NCBI GenBank assembly: GCA_017656255.1
Contig: JACDOE010000001.1
Coordinates: 433,205-497,204, forward strand
Direction: 5' to 3'
DNA length: 64,000 nt
DNA from: Bacillaceae bacterium
GTDB taxonomy: Bacteria; Bacillota; Bacilli; JACDOE01
The translations under genes were made by a program, and so were the position numbers. Under the pieces are notes generated by a model. The model did not search any database and had not been told where the DNA came from. It saw only the letters and a program-made list of their open reading frames with translations. The first letter of the stretch is position 1. The number at the start of each line of letters is the position of its first letter. Below, in pieces: positions 1 through 9,388 of this stretch.

Positions 1-114
1 TGAACCTTATGACACCTTTTTTTATCGAAAGGTCACATCATAAAAAAACCGGAACAGGAATAAAGTCTGTCAATCCGTCCAGACTAAGATGAAAACGCAA
101 ATAAATGGAGATGA

Positions 115-255
115 ATGAAAACATTGGATAAAAAAAGGGTGATAAGCGCATACCATCGTGGCTTTCTTTCCCTTCAGGAATGTGCTCAGGTCATCGGAAC
201 CAGCAAGCGTCAAATTAGAGAAATGATTAAACAACAGAACAGATTATATAAATAA
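115..255 (+). CDS. 46-aa putative helix-turn-helix mini-protein
   Basis: Small ORF beginning ATG at 115 and ending TAA at 253-255, with a GGAG-type ribosome binding site at 107-110 (short spacing of 4 nt). Residues about 18-40 read as a helix-turn-helix (FLSLQECAQVIGTSKRQIRE), rich in K/R and ending in a basic tail. I do not recognise a named family. It lies just upstream of the aro supraoperon promoter and is followed by an imperfect hairpin (266-279 with 319-334). A role as a small DNA-binding regulator is inference. It could also be a chance ORF, since the ribosome binding site is only fair. Confidence 0.42.
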   Translation: MKTLDKKRVISAYHRGFLSLQECAQVIGTSKRQIREMIKQQNRLYK

Positions 256-265
256 GCACGATTTG

Positions 266-350
266 CGGGAACCGCTGCTGATTGTATTGTATGTCCCTGT
301 TTTATTAAAGGGGGACGAAGCAGCTCGGCTCCCGTTTCTGTTATCCTTTC
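266..350 (+). terminator. imperfect nested hairpin before aroC
   Basis: The arm at 266-279 pairs imperfectly with 319-334, and an inner GTCCC (293-297) can pair with GGGAC (312-316). A T-rich stretch follows (335-362). This fits a terminator for the small upstream ORF or a structured leader. The pairing has bulges, so the call is weak. I see no T-box specifier or T-box sequence. Confidence 0.3.
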
Positions 351-400
351 TTTTAATTTTTAAAAATTTTCAAGATTTATTCTAGGATTTTTTTATTCGC

Positions 401-411
401 TATAATATAAT
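401..411 (+). promoter_or_regulatory. probable -10 element(s) of the aro supraoperon promoter
   Basis: Two overlapping TATAAT hexamers (401-406 and 406-411) lie 35-45 nt upstream of the aroC start. No good -35 is visible at 16-18 nt spacing, so this is either an activator-dependent or a weak SigA promoter. Confidence 0.35.
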
Positions 412-445
412 AGCACTTAAAAGCGCTAAAGTGGGGAGGAAAAAG

Positions 446-1609
446 ATGCGGTATCTAACAGCAGGAGAATCACATGGACCTCAACTGACAGCTATCATCG
501 AAGGGCTTCCCGGAAACCTTCCTTTAACAGCTGAAGACATTAATACAGAACTGGCCCGAAGACAAAAAGGATACGGGCGGGGAAGAAGAATGCAGATTGA
601 AAAGGATCGTTGCAACATCGTCGGTGGTGTTCGCCATGGCTATACCACCGGTGCGCCGGTTGCGCTGGTGATTGAAAACAGGGACTGGGCACACTGGCAA
701 AAAATCATGGGTCCCGACCCGATCGAAAGCGATGAAGAAGTGAAGCGGACCGTTACCCGTCCGCGGCCCGGACATGCTGATTTAAACGGTGCGATCAAAT
801 ATAATCATCGGGATATGCGGAATATTCTGGAACGTTCAAGCGCCAGGGAAACAGCGGCTCGTGTTGCCTGCGGTGCAGTTGCCAAAAAACTGCTGGACCA
901 GTTCGGGATAAAAGTGGCCGGCCATGTCCTGCAGATCGGAGAAATCGAGGCAAACAGGGTGGAGGCGACACTGGACGAGATCCGCAGAGTCACGGAAGAT
1001 TCACCGGTGCGGTGTATGGATCCGGAAGCCGCCGAAAACATGATGAAGCGCATTGACCGTGCGAAGGAAGAAGGGGATTCCCTCGGCGGGATTGTAGAAG
1101 TGATCGTAGAAGGAGTTCCTGTCGGTCTGGGCAGTCATGTCCAGTGGGATCGAAAACTGGATGCCCGTATCGCCATGGCTGTGATGAGCATTCAGGCTTT
1201 CAAAGGCGTGGAATTCGGTCTGGGTTTCGAAGCGGCCGGTCGTCCGGGATCTCAGGTACATGATGAGATCACTTGGAATGAAGAAATGGGATTTGCTCGT
1301 AAAACGAATAATCTGGGCGGATTTGAGGGGGGCATGACCAATGGGATGCCCGTTGTGGTCCGGGGTGTCATGAAACCCATCCCCACTTTATACAAGCCTC
1401 TTCAGAGTGTGGACATTGATAGTAAAGAACCTTTTTCCGCCAGTATTGAAAGATCAGACAGCTGTGCTGTACCGGCGGCCAGTGTGGTGATGGAAGCGGT
1501 GGTAGCCTGGGAAATTGCAAAGGCCATGTGTGACAAGTTTCCATCTGACCACATGGAAGAAATGAAAAACGCGGTGGAAGCCTACCGCCGATACACCAGA
1601 GAATTTTGA
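446..1609 (+). CDS. aroC: chorismate synthase
   Basis: Converts EPSP to chorismate, the last shikimate pathway step, using reduced FMN. The protein is 387 residues, the usual size for Bacillales. Family signatures are clear: GESHG at about residues 8-12, [11 protein letters not shown] at about 105-115, [16 protein letters not shown] at about 129-144 and [13 protein letters not shown] near the C-terminus. The reading frame extends upstream to a GTG at 431, but ATG 446 is preferred because GGGGAGGA (433-440) sits 5 nt before it and the product then starts [11 protein letters not shown] as in the family. First gene of the supraoperon; aroB follows after 10 nt. The Bacillus subtilis orthologue is called aroF. 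Confidence 0.97.
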   Translation: MRYLTAGESHGPQLTAIIEGLPGNLPLTAEDINTELARRQKGYGRGRRMQIEKDRCNIVGGVRHGYTTGAPVALVIENRDWAHWQKIMGPDPIESDEEVKRTVTRPRPGHADLNGAIKYNHRDMRNILERSSARETAARVACGAVAKKLLDQFGIKVAGHVLQIGEIEANRVEATLDEIRRVTEDSPVRCMDPEAAENMMKRIDRAKEEGDSLGGIVEVIVEGVPVGLGSHVQWDRKLDARIAMAVMSIQAFKGVEFGLGFEAAGRPGSQVHDEITWNEEMGFARKTNNLGGFEGGMTNGMPVVVRGVMKPIPTLYKPLQSVDIDSKEPFSASIERSDSCAVPAASVVMEAVVAWEIAKAMCDKFPSDHMEEMKNAVEAYRRYTREF

Positions 1610-1619
1610 GGTTGATTCG

Positions 1620-2711
1620 ATGAAGACATTGCGGGTAAATCTCGGTGAACGATCGTATCCCATTTTTATCGATGAACACATTCTGGAGAATACGGCTGAG
1701 TTTTTAAAAGAAAAGGTACGGCATGATCAACGTCTGTTTGTGGTGACAGATGAACATGTGGCCCCTTTGTATCTGCAGCCTGTACTGAATTCCCTGGAGC
1801 AGGCGGGTTACACAGTAGGTCATTATATCGTGGAAGCCGGAGAAAAGGCGAAGTCTCTGGACGTTCTGCAAGAGATTATCGGAGTAGCGATTCAATCCGG
1901 TCTCGACCGGAACAGTCTGTTTTTGGCCCTTGGTGGTGGCGTGGTCGGGGACTTGACCGGTTTTGTTGCGGCCACATACATGAGAGGGGTGGAATTCATT
2001 CAGCTACCCACGACACTGCTGGCCCATGACAGCAGTGTCGGAGGCAAAGTCGGGGTGAATCATCCCCTGGGCAAAAATATGATCGGCGCTTTTCACCAGC
2101 CGCTGATGGTTATTTATGATACGCATACGTTAAAAAGTCTTCCGGTGAGGGAAGTGTCGGCCGGCTTTGCCGAAGTGATCAAACACGGGCTCATCTGGGA
2201 TGCCTCCTTTGTTTCATGGCTGGAATCTCATGCGGAAGGATTGCTTCGACTGGAACCCGATTTGATGAAACAGGCACTTTATCGTGCCTGCTCGGTTAAA
2301 GTGAATGTGGTCTCACAGGATGAGAAAGAACAGGGGCTTCGTGCCATTTTAAATCTGGGCCATACTTTCGGGCATGCCATTGAGTCCCTGTCCGGTTACA
2401 GCGGTTTCATTCACGGAGAAGCGGTTTCCGTTGGAATGGTGGGGGCATCTCTTCTGGCAGAGCGCCTGGGAATGGCTGAACATGTTTTCGAACCAACCAG
2501 GAGGTTGTTAAAACGTTATCGGCTACCGGTTCGTCTTCCCGATACATTTGACGAACAGGAAATGCTGGATGTCATGAAACGGGACAAGAAAAGCAAAGAA
2601 GGTAAACTGGTGATGGTTCTTCCTGAAGCGATCGGACGTGTGCAAGTGGTCAAAGGCGTTGATGAGACACTGGTTATGGAAGCATTGAAACAATTAAAAG
2701 AGGTGGAATGA
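1620..2711 (+). CDS. aroB: 3-dehydroquinate synthase
   Basis: Second shikimate pathway enzyme; cyclises DAHP to 3-dehydroquinate with NAD+ and a divalent metal. The 363 residues match the family length. GGGVVGD at 105-111 is the NAD-binding glycine loop, and the core KVGVNHPLGKNMIG (143-156) is intact. The metal ligands are visible as Glu185 (AGFAEV), His248 (NLGHTFGH) and His265 (FIHGEAV). It begins 10 nt after aroC and its TGA overlaps the ATG of aroH by 4 nt, so translation is probably coupled. Confidence 0.97.
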   Translation: MKTLRVNLGERSYPIFIDEHILENTAEFLKEKVRHDQRLFVVTDEHVAPLYLQPVLNSLEQAGYTVGHYIVEAGEKAKSLDVLQEIIGVAIQSGLDRNSLFLALGGGVVGDLTGFVAATYMRGVEFIQLPTTLLAHDSSVGGKVGVNHPLGKNMIGAFHQPLMVIYDTHTLKSLPVREVSAGFAEVIKHGLIWDASFVSWLESHAEGLLRLEPDLMKQALYRACSVKVNVVSQDEKEQGLRAILNLGHTFGHAIESLSGYSGFIHGEAVSVGMVGASLLAERLGMAEHVFEPTRRLLKRYRLPVRLPDTFDEQEMLDVMKRDKKSKEGKLVMVLPEAIGRVQVVKGVDETLVMEALKQLKEVE

Positions 2712-3082
2712 TGGGAGTGCGAGGTATTCGTGGCGCGACAACTGCAGATACCAATCAGGCGGATGAAATCTGGCAGAGAAGCCGTGAACTGGTGGAGATG
2801 ATGATCCGGGATAATGATATTCAACCGGATGATGTCGCCAGTGTGATATTCACTGTCTCTCCGGACCTGGACCAGGCTTATCCGGCTACGGGCGTACGTG
2901 ACATTCCGGGGTGGGATATGGTCCCGTTAATGTGTTCCACCGAAATTCCCGTACCCGGAGGTCTTCCCCGTTGTATCCGGGTTATGATGTTGGTGAATAC
3001 CGACAAATCACAGGATGAGATCCGTCATGTTTTTCTGCGTGATGCACGCAAGCTAAGGCCCGATCTGGCCGAAAAGTCGTGA
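2708..3082 (+). CDS. aroH: chorismate mutase, AroH type
   Basis: Monofunctional chorismate mutase that turns chorismate into prephenate for Phe/Tyr synthesis. At 124 residues with the opening GVRGIRGATTA it belongs to the trimeric AroH class of Bacillus subtilis rather than the helical AroQ class. Expected active-site residues are present: Arg in GIRGA, Glu in CSTEIPV, Arg in LPRCIRVM. Two tandem ATGs (2708, 2711) follow an AGAGGTGG ribosome binding site inside the end of aroB; either may be used. It separates the upstream aro genes from the trp leader, exactly the Bacillus order. Confidence 0.95.
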   Translation: MMGVRGIRGATTADTNQADEIWQRSRELVEMMIRDNDIQPDDVASVIFTVSPDLDQAYPATGVRDIPGWDMVPLMCSTEIPVPGGLPRCIRVMMLVNTDKSQDEIRHVFLRDARKLRPDLAEKS

Positions 3083-3124
3083 TCGACTTAATCCTGACAT
3101 CCGATTTCGTGCCTGAATTCGATA

Positions 3125-3153
3125 TTGACAACAGGTCATGTCTGTATTAGTCT
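3125..3153 (+). promoter_or_regulatory. internal trp promoter (putative)
   Basis: TTGACA at 3125-3130, a 17-nt spacer and TAGTCT at 3148-3153. The -35 is perfect and the -10 weak. The predicted start near 3160 lies just ahead of the first GAG triplet, as expected for a TRAP-controlled leader. This parallels the internal trp promoter within the B. subtilis supraoperon. Confidence 0.5.
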
Positions 3154-3167
3154 TGTTATTAATATGA

Positions 3168-3223
3168 GAGACGAGAGTTTAGCTTAGCTGAGAAGAGAAG
3201 AGGATGAGAAGAGAAGAGTGGAG
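3168..3223 (+). promoter_or_regulatory. TRAP (MtrB) binding site of the trp leader
   Basis: Eleven GAG/UAG triplets can be placed at 3168, 3173, 3180, 3185, 3190, 3195, 3200, 3206, 3211, 3216 and 3221. Spacers are mostly 2 nt, with two exceptions of 4 and 3 nt. The number matches the eleven subunits of the tryptophan-activated RNA-binding protein TRAP. The site lies directly before an intrinsic terminator and trpE, so tryptophan-bound TRAP should promote termination. The mtrB gene is not in the window. Confidence 0.88.
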
Positions 3224-3244
3224 CCTGCCGTATAAGTGTGTAAG

Positions 3245-3267
3245 CCGGGCTTTTTGCCCGGTTTTTT
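3245..3267 (+). terminator. trp leader attenuator terminator
   Basis: Perfect 6-bp GC stem CCGGGC (3245-3250) / GCCCGG (3256-3261) with a TTTTT loop, followed by six T (3262-3267). It lies 21 nt after the last GAG triplet and 72 nt before trpE. A short complement, GCTTA (3182-3186) with TAAGC (3241-3245), could seed the competing antiterminator. Confidence 0.9.
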
Positions 3268-3304
3268 AGTCCTTCGGTCATTTTCTCTTTTCCTTTTCCT
3301 CTAT

Positions 3305-3326
3305 CTCTTCGAACAAATTCGAAGAG
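3305..3326 (+). promoter_or_regulatory. trpE Shine-Dalgarno-sequestering hairpin
   Basis: CTCTTCGAA (3305-3313) is perfectly complementary to TTCGAAGAG (3318-3326), with a 4-nt loop. The right arm contains the start of the trpE ribosome binding site GAGGTG (3324-3329). The left arm ends a 30-nt almost pure pyrimidine tract (3281-3310) that is complementary, allowing G-U pairs, to the GAG-rich TRAP target. This suggests TRAP also controls translation of trpE, as in B. subtilis. Confidence 0.72.
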
Positions 3327-3338
3327 GTGAGCCTTTCT

Positions 3339-4862
3339 ATGTATTATCCACACATTGAGGAAGTAATCCGACTTTCCTCCGACTTTAACATGATTCCTGT
3401 CTCCTGCTCTTTTTTAGCCGATGTTGAAACCCCGATCAGTGTCTATCAGAAGTTGAAAAACCACAACACATTCCTTCTCGAAAGCGTGGAGGGGGGTTCC
3501 AAATGGGCCCGATTTTCTTTTATAGGGATCGACCCCCTGATGACGTTTTCAGGGAAAGATGAGCGGATCCTGATACGGGATAACCGTCATCGTGTAACAG
3601 AAAAACACGGCAATCCGCTTCATGAATTGCGAAAGCAGATGCAACAGTATGCAAGTCCTTTACTGCCAGAACTGCCTCGTTTTACGGGAGGGGCGGTCGG
3701 GTATCTGGGTTTTGATGTGATCCGTTATGAAGAAAACAGGCTGGCTGCCCATCCGGATGATGACTTGAACATGCATGATCTGCGTTTTTTGTTTACCGAC
3801 ACCGTTGTTGCCTTTGATCATCTCTATCAAAAAATTTTTGTTATCAAAAACATCCATATAGAACAAGACGATGATGAACAACGTATCCGTCAAAAGTATG
3901 ATCGCATACAAAAAGAGATCCAGGAACTGGTTAGACGAATTAAGCGACCCGTCGCCACCCTCGCTGACTATTCCTTTTTGACACCTGATCACTTTGAGCG
4001 AGGTGCTGTCCGATCCAGCCTGGATCAAACCACGTTTGAACAGATGGTCGAGAAAGCGAAGGCTTATATCGATGCGGGAGATGTATTCCAGGTGGTACTA
4101 TCCCGCCGGTTTGAACAGGAAACGGACGTAGATCCGTTCGCGGTGTATCGCATGCTCCGATCCATGAACCCCTCGCCATATATGTTTTATGTACAGTATG
4201 ACGATGAGGTACTGGTCGGAACATCTCCTGAAATGCTGGTTCGGGTTGAAAATCGGAAGGTTGAAGTCAGGCCGATAGCCGGTACCCGCCGCCGGGGAAC
4301 CTCTCCTGAAGAGGATCACGGTCTTGCAGAGGACCTCTTGCAGGATGAAAAAGAGCGGGCGGAACATTTGATGCTGGTTGACCTGGGACGAAATGATGTG
4401 GGCCGGGTATCGGAATACGGTTCAGTTCACGTGGATCAATTGATGGAAGTGGAATATTATTCCCATGTCATGCATCTCGTTTCACAGGTCAGCGGGACCC
4501 TGAAAAATGAACTAGATCCGTTTGATGCCCTGCTGGCCGGTTTTCCAGCTGGGACAGTGTCAGGTGCTCCCAAAATCAGAGCGATTGAAATCATCCATGA
4601 ACTGGAGAACAAAGCTCGACATGCCTATGCGGGAGCCATCGGATATTTTAGTTTCAACGGCAATCTGGATTCCTGTATTACGATACGTACCATTATTTTT
4701 AAAGACAACAAAGCCTATGTTCAGGCCGGGGCGGGTATTGTTGCCGATTCTGTGCCCGAAAAAGAGTTTGAGGAGACAAGAAATAAAGCAGAAGCGATGC
4801 TCAAAGCCATCCATCAGGCAGAAATCGCTTTTGGAGCGGAGGTAGAGAATCATGCTGGATAA
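3339..4862 (+). CDS. trpE: anthranilate synthase component I
   Basis: First committed enzyme of tryptophan synthesis: chorismate to anthranilate, with ammonia from a glutaminase partner. About 507 residues. The N-terminal regulatory domain has LLESVEGGSKWARF near residue 50 (tryptophan feedback pocket), and the chorismate-binding domain spans about 220-490 with PIAGTRRRG, DLGRNDVGRV and GFPAGTVSGAPK. A GTG at 3327 is in frame, but it lies inside the ribosome binding site; ATG 3339 has GAGGTG 9 nt upstream and is preferred. It overlaps trpD by 11 nt. No trpG follows, as in Bacillus, where the PabA/TrpG subunit is encoded in the folate operon. Confidence 0.96.
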   Translation: MYYPHIEEVIRLSSDFNMIPVSCSFLADVETPISVYQKLKNHNTFLLESVEGGSKWARFSFIGIDPLMTFSGKDERILIRDNRHRVTEKHGNPLHELRKQMQQYASPLLPELPRFTGGAVGYLGFDVIRYEENRLAAHPDDDLNMHDLRFLFTDTVVAFDHLYQKIFVIKNIHIEQDDDEQRIRQKYDRIQKEIQELVRRIKRPVATLADYSFLTPDHFERGAVRSSLDQTTFEQMVEKAKAYIDAGDVFQVVLSRRFEQETDVDPFAVYRMLRSMNPSPYMFYVQYDDEVLVGTSPEMLVRVENRKVEVRPIAGTRRRGTSPEEDHGLAEDLLQDEKERAEHLMLVDLGRNDVGRVSEYGSVHVDQLMEVEYYSHVMHLVSQVSGTLKNELDPFDALLAGFPAGTVSGAPKIRAIEIIHELENKARHAYAGAIGYFSFNGNLDSCITIRTIIFKDNKAYVQAGAGIVADSVPEKEFEETRNKAEAMLKAIHQAEIAFGAEVENHAG

Positions 4863-5877
4863 GTATTTAAACCAGGTACTGAAGGGACATAACCTGAGTC
4901 GGGAAGAATCGATGGACGCTATGGCATCCATCATGGAGGGGAAAGCGACTGCTGCTCAGATCGCCGGTTTTATGACCGCCATGCGGATGAAAGGGGAAAG
5001 CGTCGAAGAGATCACCGGATTTGTGATGACGATGCGAGAAAAGGCTGTAAGCGTTGATGCAGATCCGTTTCATCTCGTTGATACCTGCGGAACAGGGGGG
5101 GATGGCGGCAAAACGTTCAATATCTCCACAGCCTCTGCGATTGTCGCAGCCGCTGGAGGGGTTCGGGTCGCCAAACACGGTAACCGTGCCATATCCAGCC
5201 GCAGTGGCAGTGCCGATGTCCTGGAGGCTCTGGGAATTCCGGTACAACTGAATGCGGAACAGGCGCGCCGTCTACTTGAAGAAACGCATTTATGCTTTCT
5301 GTTTGCTCCTCTTTATCATCATGCGATGAAGTATGCGGCGGGACCGCGCAAAGAACTGGGATTCCGCAGTTTTTTCAATCTGCTGGGCCCCCTGACCAAC
5401 CCGGCGGGTGCTGATCGTCAATTGATCGGGGTCTACGACGTGAATCTGGTGGAAAAAGTGGCACTGGTCCTGCGGGAAATTGGATTAAAAAAAGCGCTGG
5501 TGGTGGCCGGGACAGACGGGCTGGATGAAATCAGTATCTCGGCACCGACCCGCGTGGCTGAATTAAACGGACAATCGATCCAAAGTTATGATATCACCCC
5601 GGAGGAAATGGGGCTGGACCGCTATTCCCTGTCACAGGTAGCCGGCGGCACGTCCGAAGAAAACGCACGCATGATACAGGGACTATTATCCGGTGAAAAA
5701 GGGGCGCACCGGGATATTGTATGTCTTAACAGTGGTGCTGTCTTTTATCTGGATGAGAAAGCTGATTCCATTCAGGAAGGGGTTCAACTGGCCCGGCGTA
5801 TCATCGACAGCGGCCGAGCCCTGGATAAATTAAATCAATTAAGACTTTTGTCTGGAGAGGTGTCCAATGCTTCATAA
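4852..5877 (+). CDS. trpD: anthranilate phosphoribosyltransferase
   Basis: Transfers the phosphoribosyl group of PRPP to anthranilate. The 341 residues match the family. The PRPP pyrophosphate loop GTGGDGGKTFNIS is at 80-92, and KHGNRAISSRSGSADVLE (108-125) lines the active site. It starts inside the end of trpE (11-nt overlap) and overlaps trpC by 11 nt, which points to tight translational coupling in the trp operon. Confidence 0.97.
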   Translation: MLDKYLNQVLKGHNLSREESMDAMASIMEGKATAAQIAGFMTAMRMKGESVEEITGFVMTMREKAVSVDADPFHLVDTCGTGGDGGKTFNISTASAIVAAAGGVRVAKHGNRAISSRSGSADVLEALGIPVQLNAEQARRLLEETHLCFLFAPLYHHAMKYAAGPRKELGFRSFFNLLGPLTNPAGADRQLIGVYDVNLVEKVALVLREIGLKKALVVAGTDGLDEISISAPTRVAELNGQSIQSYDITPEEMGLDRYSLSQVAGGTSEENARMIQGLLSGEKGAHRDIVCLNSGAVFYLDEKADSIQEGVQLARRIIDSGRALDKLNQLRLLSGEVSNAS

Positions 5878-6652
5878 AATTATCGCACATAAACAAAAAG
5901 AAGTGGCACAACTTGACATACGATTATCGGAAAAGATCAAATCCGGTTTGGCCGGTTCGGATCGACACATCTCTTTTTATGAAAGGCTAATACATAGCCC
6001 CCGTCCGGTCAGTGTGATAGCGGAAGTAAAAAAGGCATCTCCATCCAGAGGGGTAATTCGGCCTGATTTTAATCCGCTTGATATTGCCCGTCAGTATCGG
6101 GAAGCCGGGGTCGATGCCATGTCCGTCTTGACGGATTCCCATTTTTTCCAGGGAAACAATCAATATCTGAACGACATCAGAAAAGCCCATGATATCCCTG
6201 TATTACGCAAGGATTTCATTATTGATGAACGGCAGATCTATGAATCCAAACTGATCGGAGCAGACTGTATTTTGTTGATTGCCTCCATACTGAAGGCAGA
6301 TCAGTTGCACTCGTTTTATCATCAGGCGCAAAATCTGGAGATGGACGTCCTGGTGGAAATCCATGATGAAGCGGATCTGGAACGGACCCTGTCCGTGATC
6401 TCGCCGCAAATACTGGGCATTAACAACCGGGATCTGAAAACGTTTAAAACTTCCATCACGCATACGGAAAAAATAATGAACCGGATTCCGACACAATTTC
6501 TAGAACAGTCTGTGATTGTCAGTGAAAGCGGTATTCATACACCGGATCATATCCAGTATTTGAAGGAGATTGGCGTTCGTGCCGTTCTCGTTGGTGAATA
6601 TTTCATGCGGCAGAAAGACATCAGGAAGGCCGTTCTGGACCTGGTGGGGTGA
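5867..6652 (+). CDS. trpC: indole-3-glycerol phosphate synthase
   Basis: Ring-closing decarboxylase making indole-3-glycerol phosphate. A 261-residue TIM barrel with the conserved VIAEVKKASPSRG near 52-64, MSVLTD near 85-90, VLRKDFIID, INNRDLKTF and VSESGI phosphate-binding strands in order. It is monofunctional, separate from TrpF as in Bacillus. The ATG lies within the trpD end; a GGAGAGG ribosome binding site is immediately upstream. Confidence 0.96.
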   Translation: MLHKIIAHKQKEVAQLDIRLSEKIKSGLAGSDRHISFYERLIHSPRPVSVIAEVKKASPSRGVIRPDFNPLDIARQYREAGVDAMSVLTDSHFFQGNNQYLNDIRKAHDIPVLRKDFIIDERQIYESKLIGADCILLIASILKADQLHSFYHQAQNLEMDVLVEIHDEADLERTLSVISPQILGINNRDLKTFKTSITHTEKIMNRIPTQFLEQSVIVSESGIHTPDHIQYLKEIGVRAVLVGEYFMRQKDIRKAVLDLVG

Positions 6653-6663
6653 GAGGAATAGAC

Positions 6664-7335
6664 ATGAACAACATGAAGTTAAAAATTTGTGGACTGCAAA
6701 GCGGTAAAGTGTTAAAATCAATAGCAAATTCTAAATTGCCCGTCGATTATCTGGGGTTTGTCATGGCTCCCTCAAAAAGACAGGTTTCCGCCCACAGGGT
6801 AAAAACCTGGCTATCCCTCATCCCTGAGCAGACCAGAACCGTTGGTGTGTTTGTGGATCCGGATATGGCATGTCTAAATAAGGTCATGCAAATCGTACCG
6901 TTTGATGTGATCCAGCTCCACGGCGACGAAACGCCTGAATTTTGCAAACAGGTTCAAAACAGATTCAACGTGGAAGTCTGGAAAGCCTGGAGGCTGTCAT
7001 CCCGTCATTTGGATGCCTTTCCGGATTCCGCTTATGCCACATCTATCGACGTGCTGCTCCTGGATACATTCAGTGAAACGGCGGCCGGCGGAACCGGACG
7101 GACCTTTGACTGGAACGTTATTCCCCGGTATCAGGACTGGTGCCTGAGACACGGGATGGAACTGTTTGCAGCCGGCGGGATTCATGCTGGAAATGTAACC
7201 GGGATCATCGACTATCAGGTGGATGGCATTGATGTTTCCAGCGGCGTTGAAACGGACGGCGTCAAAGATATCAAAAAAATCGAGCAACTTGTAAAAAGGG
7301 TGAAGGGATATGTCAAAAGTGGAACCAGACTATAA
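6664..7335 (+). CDS. trpF: phosphoribosylanthranilate isomerase
   Basis: Amadori isomerase of tryptophan synthesis, about 223 residues. KLKICG at the N-terminus carries the catalytic Cys; LLLDTFSE with GGTGRTFDW carries the catalytic Asp and the phosphate-binding loop; [10 protein letters not shown] is the second phosphate site. The frame is open from a GTG at 6649, but ATG 6664 with GAGAGGA (6651-6657) six nt upstream gives the family-like N-terminus. The C-terminus overlaps trpB by 26 nt, a longer overlap than elsewhere in the operon. Confidence 0.95.
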   Translation: MNNMKLKICGLQSGKVLKSIANSKLPVDYLGFVMAPSKRQVSAHRVKTWLSLIPEQTRTVGVFVDPDMACLNKVMQIVPFDVIQLHGDETPEFCKQVQNRFNVEVWKAWRLSSRHLDAFPDSAYATSIDVLLLDTFSETAAGGTGRTFDWNVIPRYQDWCLRHGMELFAAGGIHAGNVTGIIDYQVDGIDVSSGVETDGVKDIKKIEQLVKRVKGYVKSGTRL

Positions 7336-8533
7336 AACGATCACGGGGCCGGATGAAATGGGGCGCTTCGGAAAATTCGGCGGAAAATTCGTCCCGGAAA
7401 CACTGATGAACGCTTTGTTTGAACTGGAAGAGACATATACGAAACTGAAACAGGATCCATCTTTCTGGTCGGAGTTAAACATGTTGCTAAGAGAGTATGC
7501 CGGACGTGAGACCCCATTGTATTGTGCTGAACAGTTGACCCACAGGCTGGGAGGCCCACGCATCTATCTGAAACGGGAAGATTTGAATCATACAGGGGCC
7601 CACAAATTAAACAATGCGCTGGGACAGGGACTGTTAGCACGGAAAATGGGCAAACGTAAGATTATTGCTGAAACCGGTGCGGGTCAGCACGGGGTTGCTT
7701 CGGCGACCGTTGCAGCCAAACTGGGGCTTGAATGTAAAGTATTCATGGGAGAAGAAGACATCAAGCGTCAGGAATTAAACGTTTTTCGCATGAAATTGAT
7801 GGGTGCCGAGATCATTCCCGTGTCATCGGGAACCCGGACCCTGAAGGACGCCACGAACGAGGCCATCCGTTACTGGGTGAGCCATGTCGACGATACGTTC
7901 TATGTCATCGGTTCAGTTGTCGGTCCGCATCCGTACCCCATGATGGTTCGCGATTTTCAGAAGATCATCGGGGAGGAAACGCGGATGCAGATTCTGCAAA
8001 AAGAAAATCGTCTGCCTGATCTGATCACCGCCTGTGTCGGAGGTGGAAGCAATGCCATCGGCATGTTTTACCCGTTTCTGACTGATGAGGATGTGATCCT
8101 AAGAGGGGTGGAGGCTGCCGGCAAAGGCCTTGATACACCGGAACATGCCGCCACGTTAAGCCTGGGGCGACCGGGTGTAATCCACGGCGCGATGACCTAT
8201 CTGTTACAGGATGAAAACGGGATGGTGGCGGAACCCTATTCCATTTCCGCCGGTCTGGACTATCCAGGTGTAGGGCCCGAACATGCCTATCTGAAAGAAA
8301 CGGGAAGGGTTCAATATACCAGTGTAACTGACGACGAGGCCGTGGAGGCTTTTCAGTTACTGAGTGAAACGGAAGGCATTATTCCGGCGCTGGAAAGTGC
8401 GCATGCCGTCGCAGACGCGGTGAAATCAGCCCGGCAGATGGACCCGGAGCAGATCATTGTCGTCAATCTGTCCGGCCGGGGAGACAAAGATGTCGCCTCC
8501 ATTCAGCAAAGACTGGGAGGGGGAGCAAGATGA
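7310..8533 (+). CDS. trpB: tryptophan synthase beta chain
   Basis: PLP enzyme joining indole and serine; works as an alpha2-beta2 complex with the trpA product. 407 residues. The PLP lysine is in [13 protein letters not shown], the phosphate-binding glycine loop is [10 protein letters not shown], and the N-terminal [16 protein letters not shown] is typical of TrpB type 1. It begins inside trpF and overlaps trpA by 4 nt. Confidence 0.97.
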   Translation: MSKVEPDYKTITGPDEMGRFGKFGGKFVPETLMNALFELEETYTKLKQDPSFWSELNMLLREYAGRETPLYCAEQLTHRLGGPRIYLKREDLNHTGAHKLNNALGQGLLARKMGKRKIIAETGAGQHGVASATVAAKLGLECKVFMGEEDIKRQELNVFRMKLMGAEIIPVSSGTRTLKDATNEAIRYWVSHVDDTFYVIGSVVGPHPYPMMVRDFQKIIGEETRMQILQKENRLPDLITACVGGGSNAIGMFYPFLTDEDVILRGVEAAGKGLDTPEHAATLSLGRPGVIHGAMTYLLQDENGMVAEPYSISAGLDYPGVGPEHAYLKETGRVQYTSVTDDEAVEAFQLLSETEGIIPALESAHAVADAVKSARQMDPEQIIVVNLSGRGDKDVASIQQRLGGGAR

Positions 8534-9342
8534 CAAGCATCATTGAAAGAACATTTTCTATCGTTGATAAGAAACCCCTCTTCATTCCGTTTATCGCAGC
8601 GGGCGACCCTTCACTTAAAGCAACCGTCAGTATCGCAAAAGCTCTTCAGGAATCAGGAGCCGATATGATTGAACTGGGGGTTCCCTATTCCGACCCGCTT
8701 GCGGACGGCCCGACGATTCAGAAAGCGTCGCTTCGAGCGTTGAAAAACGGCATCACGCTTGATGACATTCTGGAGACATCAGTTCACATGAGAATGGCGG
8801 GTGTGACCATCCCTATCATTTTATTTACGTATTATAATCCCGTTCTTCAATATGGGATCAGACGCCTGTTCGAACGTTTCGAATCGAGTGGAATCGATGG
8901 CATCATCATTCCCGATCTGCCCATCGAAGAAAACGAGGAAGTGAAAACATGGGCTGACCATACAGGTAAACCTCTGATTTCACTGATCGCCCCCAATTCC
9001 AGCGAGCGCATTGAGAGAATTGCTTCTCAGGCCGACGGATTTATATATTGTGTTTCCTCGCTGGGGGTGACCGGTGAGAGAAAAAAGTTGCATCCGCAGA
9101 TCCATTCCTTTTTGCAGGAAGTCAAGCAGCATGCACGGGTTCCGGTAGCCGTCGGTTTCGGGATTTCGTCGCCGGAACAGGTGGCTGAACTGGCCCCTCA
9201 CAGTGACGGGATCATCGTAGGAAGTGCCATTGTCCGTATCATAGAGAAAAATGAAGAAACGCTGCTTGATCCGGAAACGAGACATCTTGCACTGGCTGAG
9301 ATAAAAACATTTGTAAAACACCTGTATTCTGGAGTATTATAA
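8530..9342 (+). CDS. trpA: tryptophan synthase alpha chain
   Basis: Releases indole from indole-3-glycerol phosphate and channels it to TrpB. 270-residue TIM barrel. The catalytic Glu and Asp are visible in [18 protein letters not shown] near residues 48-65; PNSSERI and [11 protein letters not shown] phosphate-binding segments are present. The ATG overlaps the trpB stop as ATGA. Last of the trp genes proper; hisC follows after 46 nt. Confidence 0.97.
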   Translation: MTSIIERTFSIVDKKPLFIPFIAAGDPSLKATVSIAKALQESGADMIELGVPYSDPLADGPTIQKASLRALKNGITLDDILETSVHMRMAGVTIPIILFTYYNPVLQYGIRRLFERFESSGIDGIIIPDLPIEENEEVKTWADHTGKPLISLIAPNSSERIERIASQADGFIYCVSSLGVTGERKKLHPQIHSFLQEVKQHARVPVAVGFGISSPEQVAELAPHSDGIIVGSAIVRIIEKNEETLLDPETRHLALAEIKTFVKHLYSGVL

Positions 9343-9388
9343 TGAAAATATCTTTTTAACGAAATTTAAGAGGGTAGGGGTGTAGGAG

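Noticed and set aside
260..445. T-box or aromatic-amino-acid riboswitch before aroC
   Set aside because: A hairpin is present, but there is no T-box sequence, specifier loop or antiterminator pattern.
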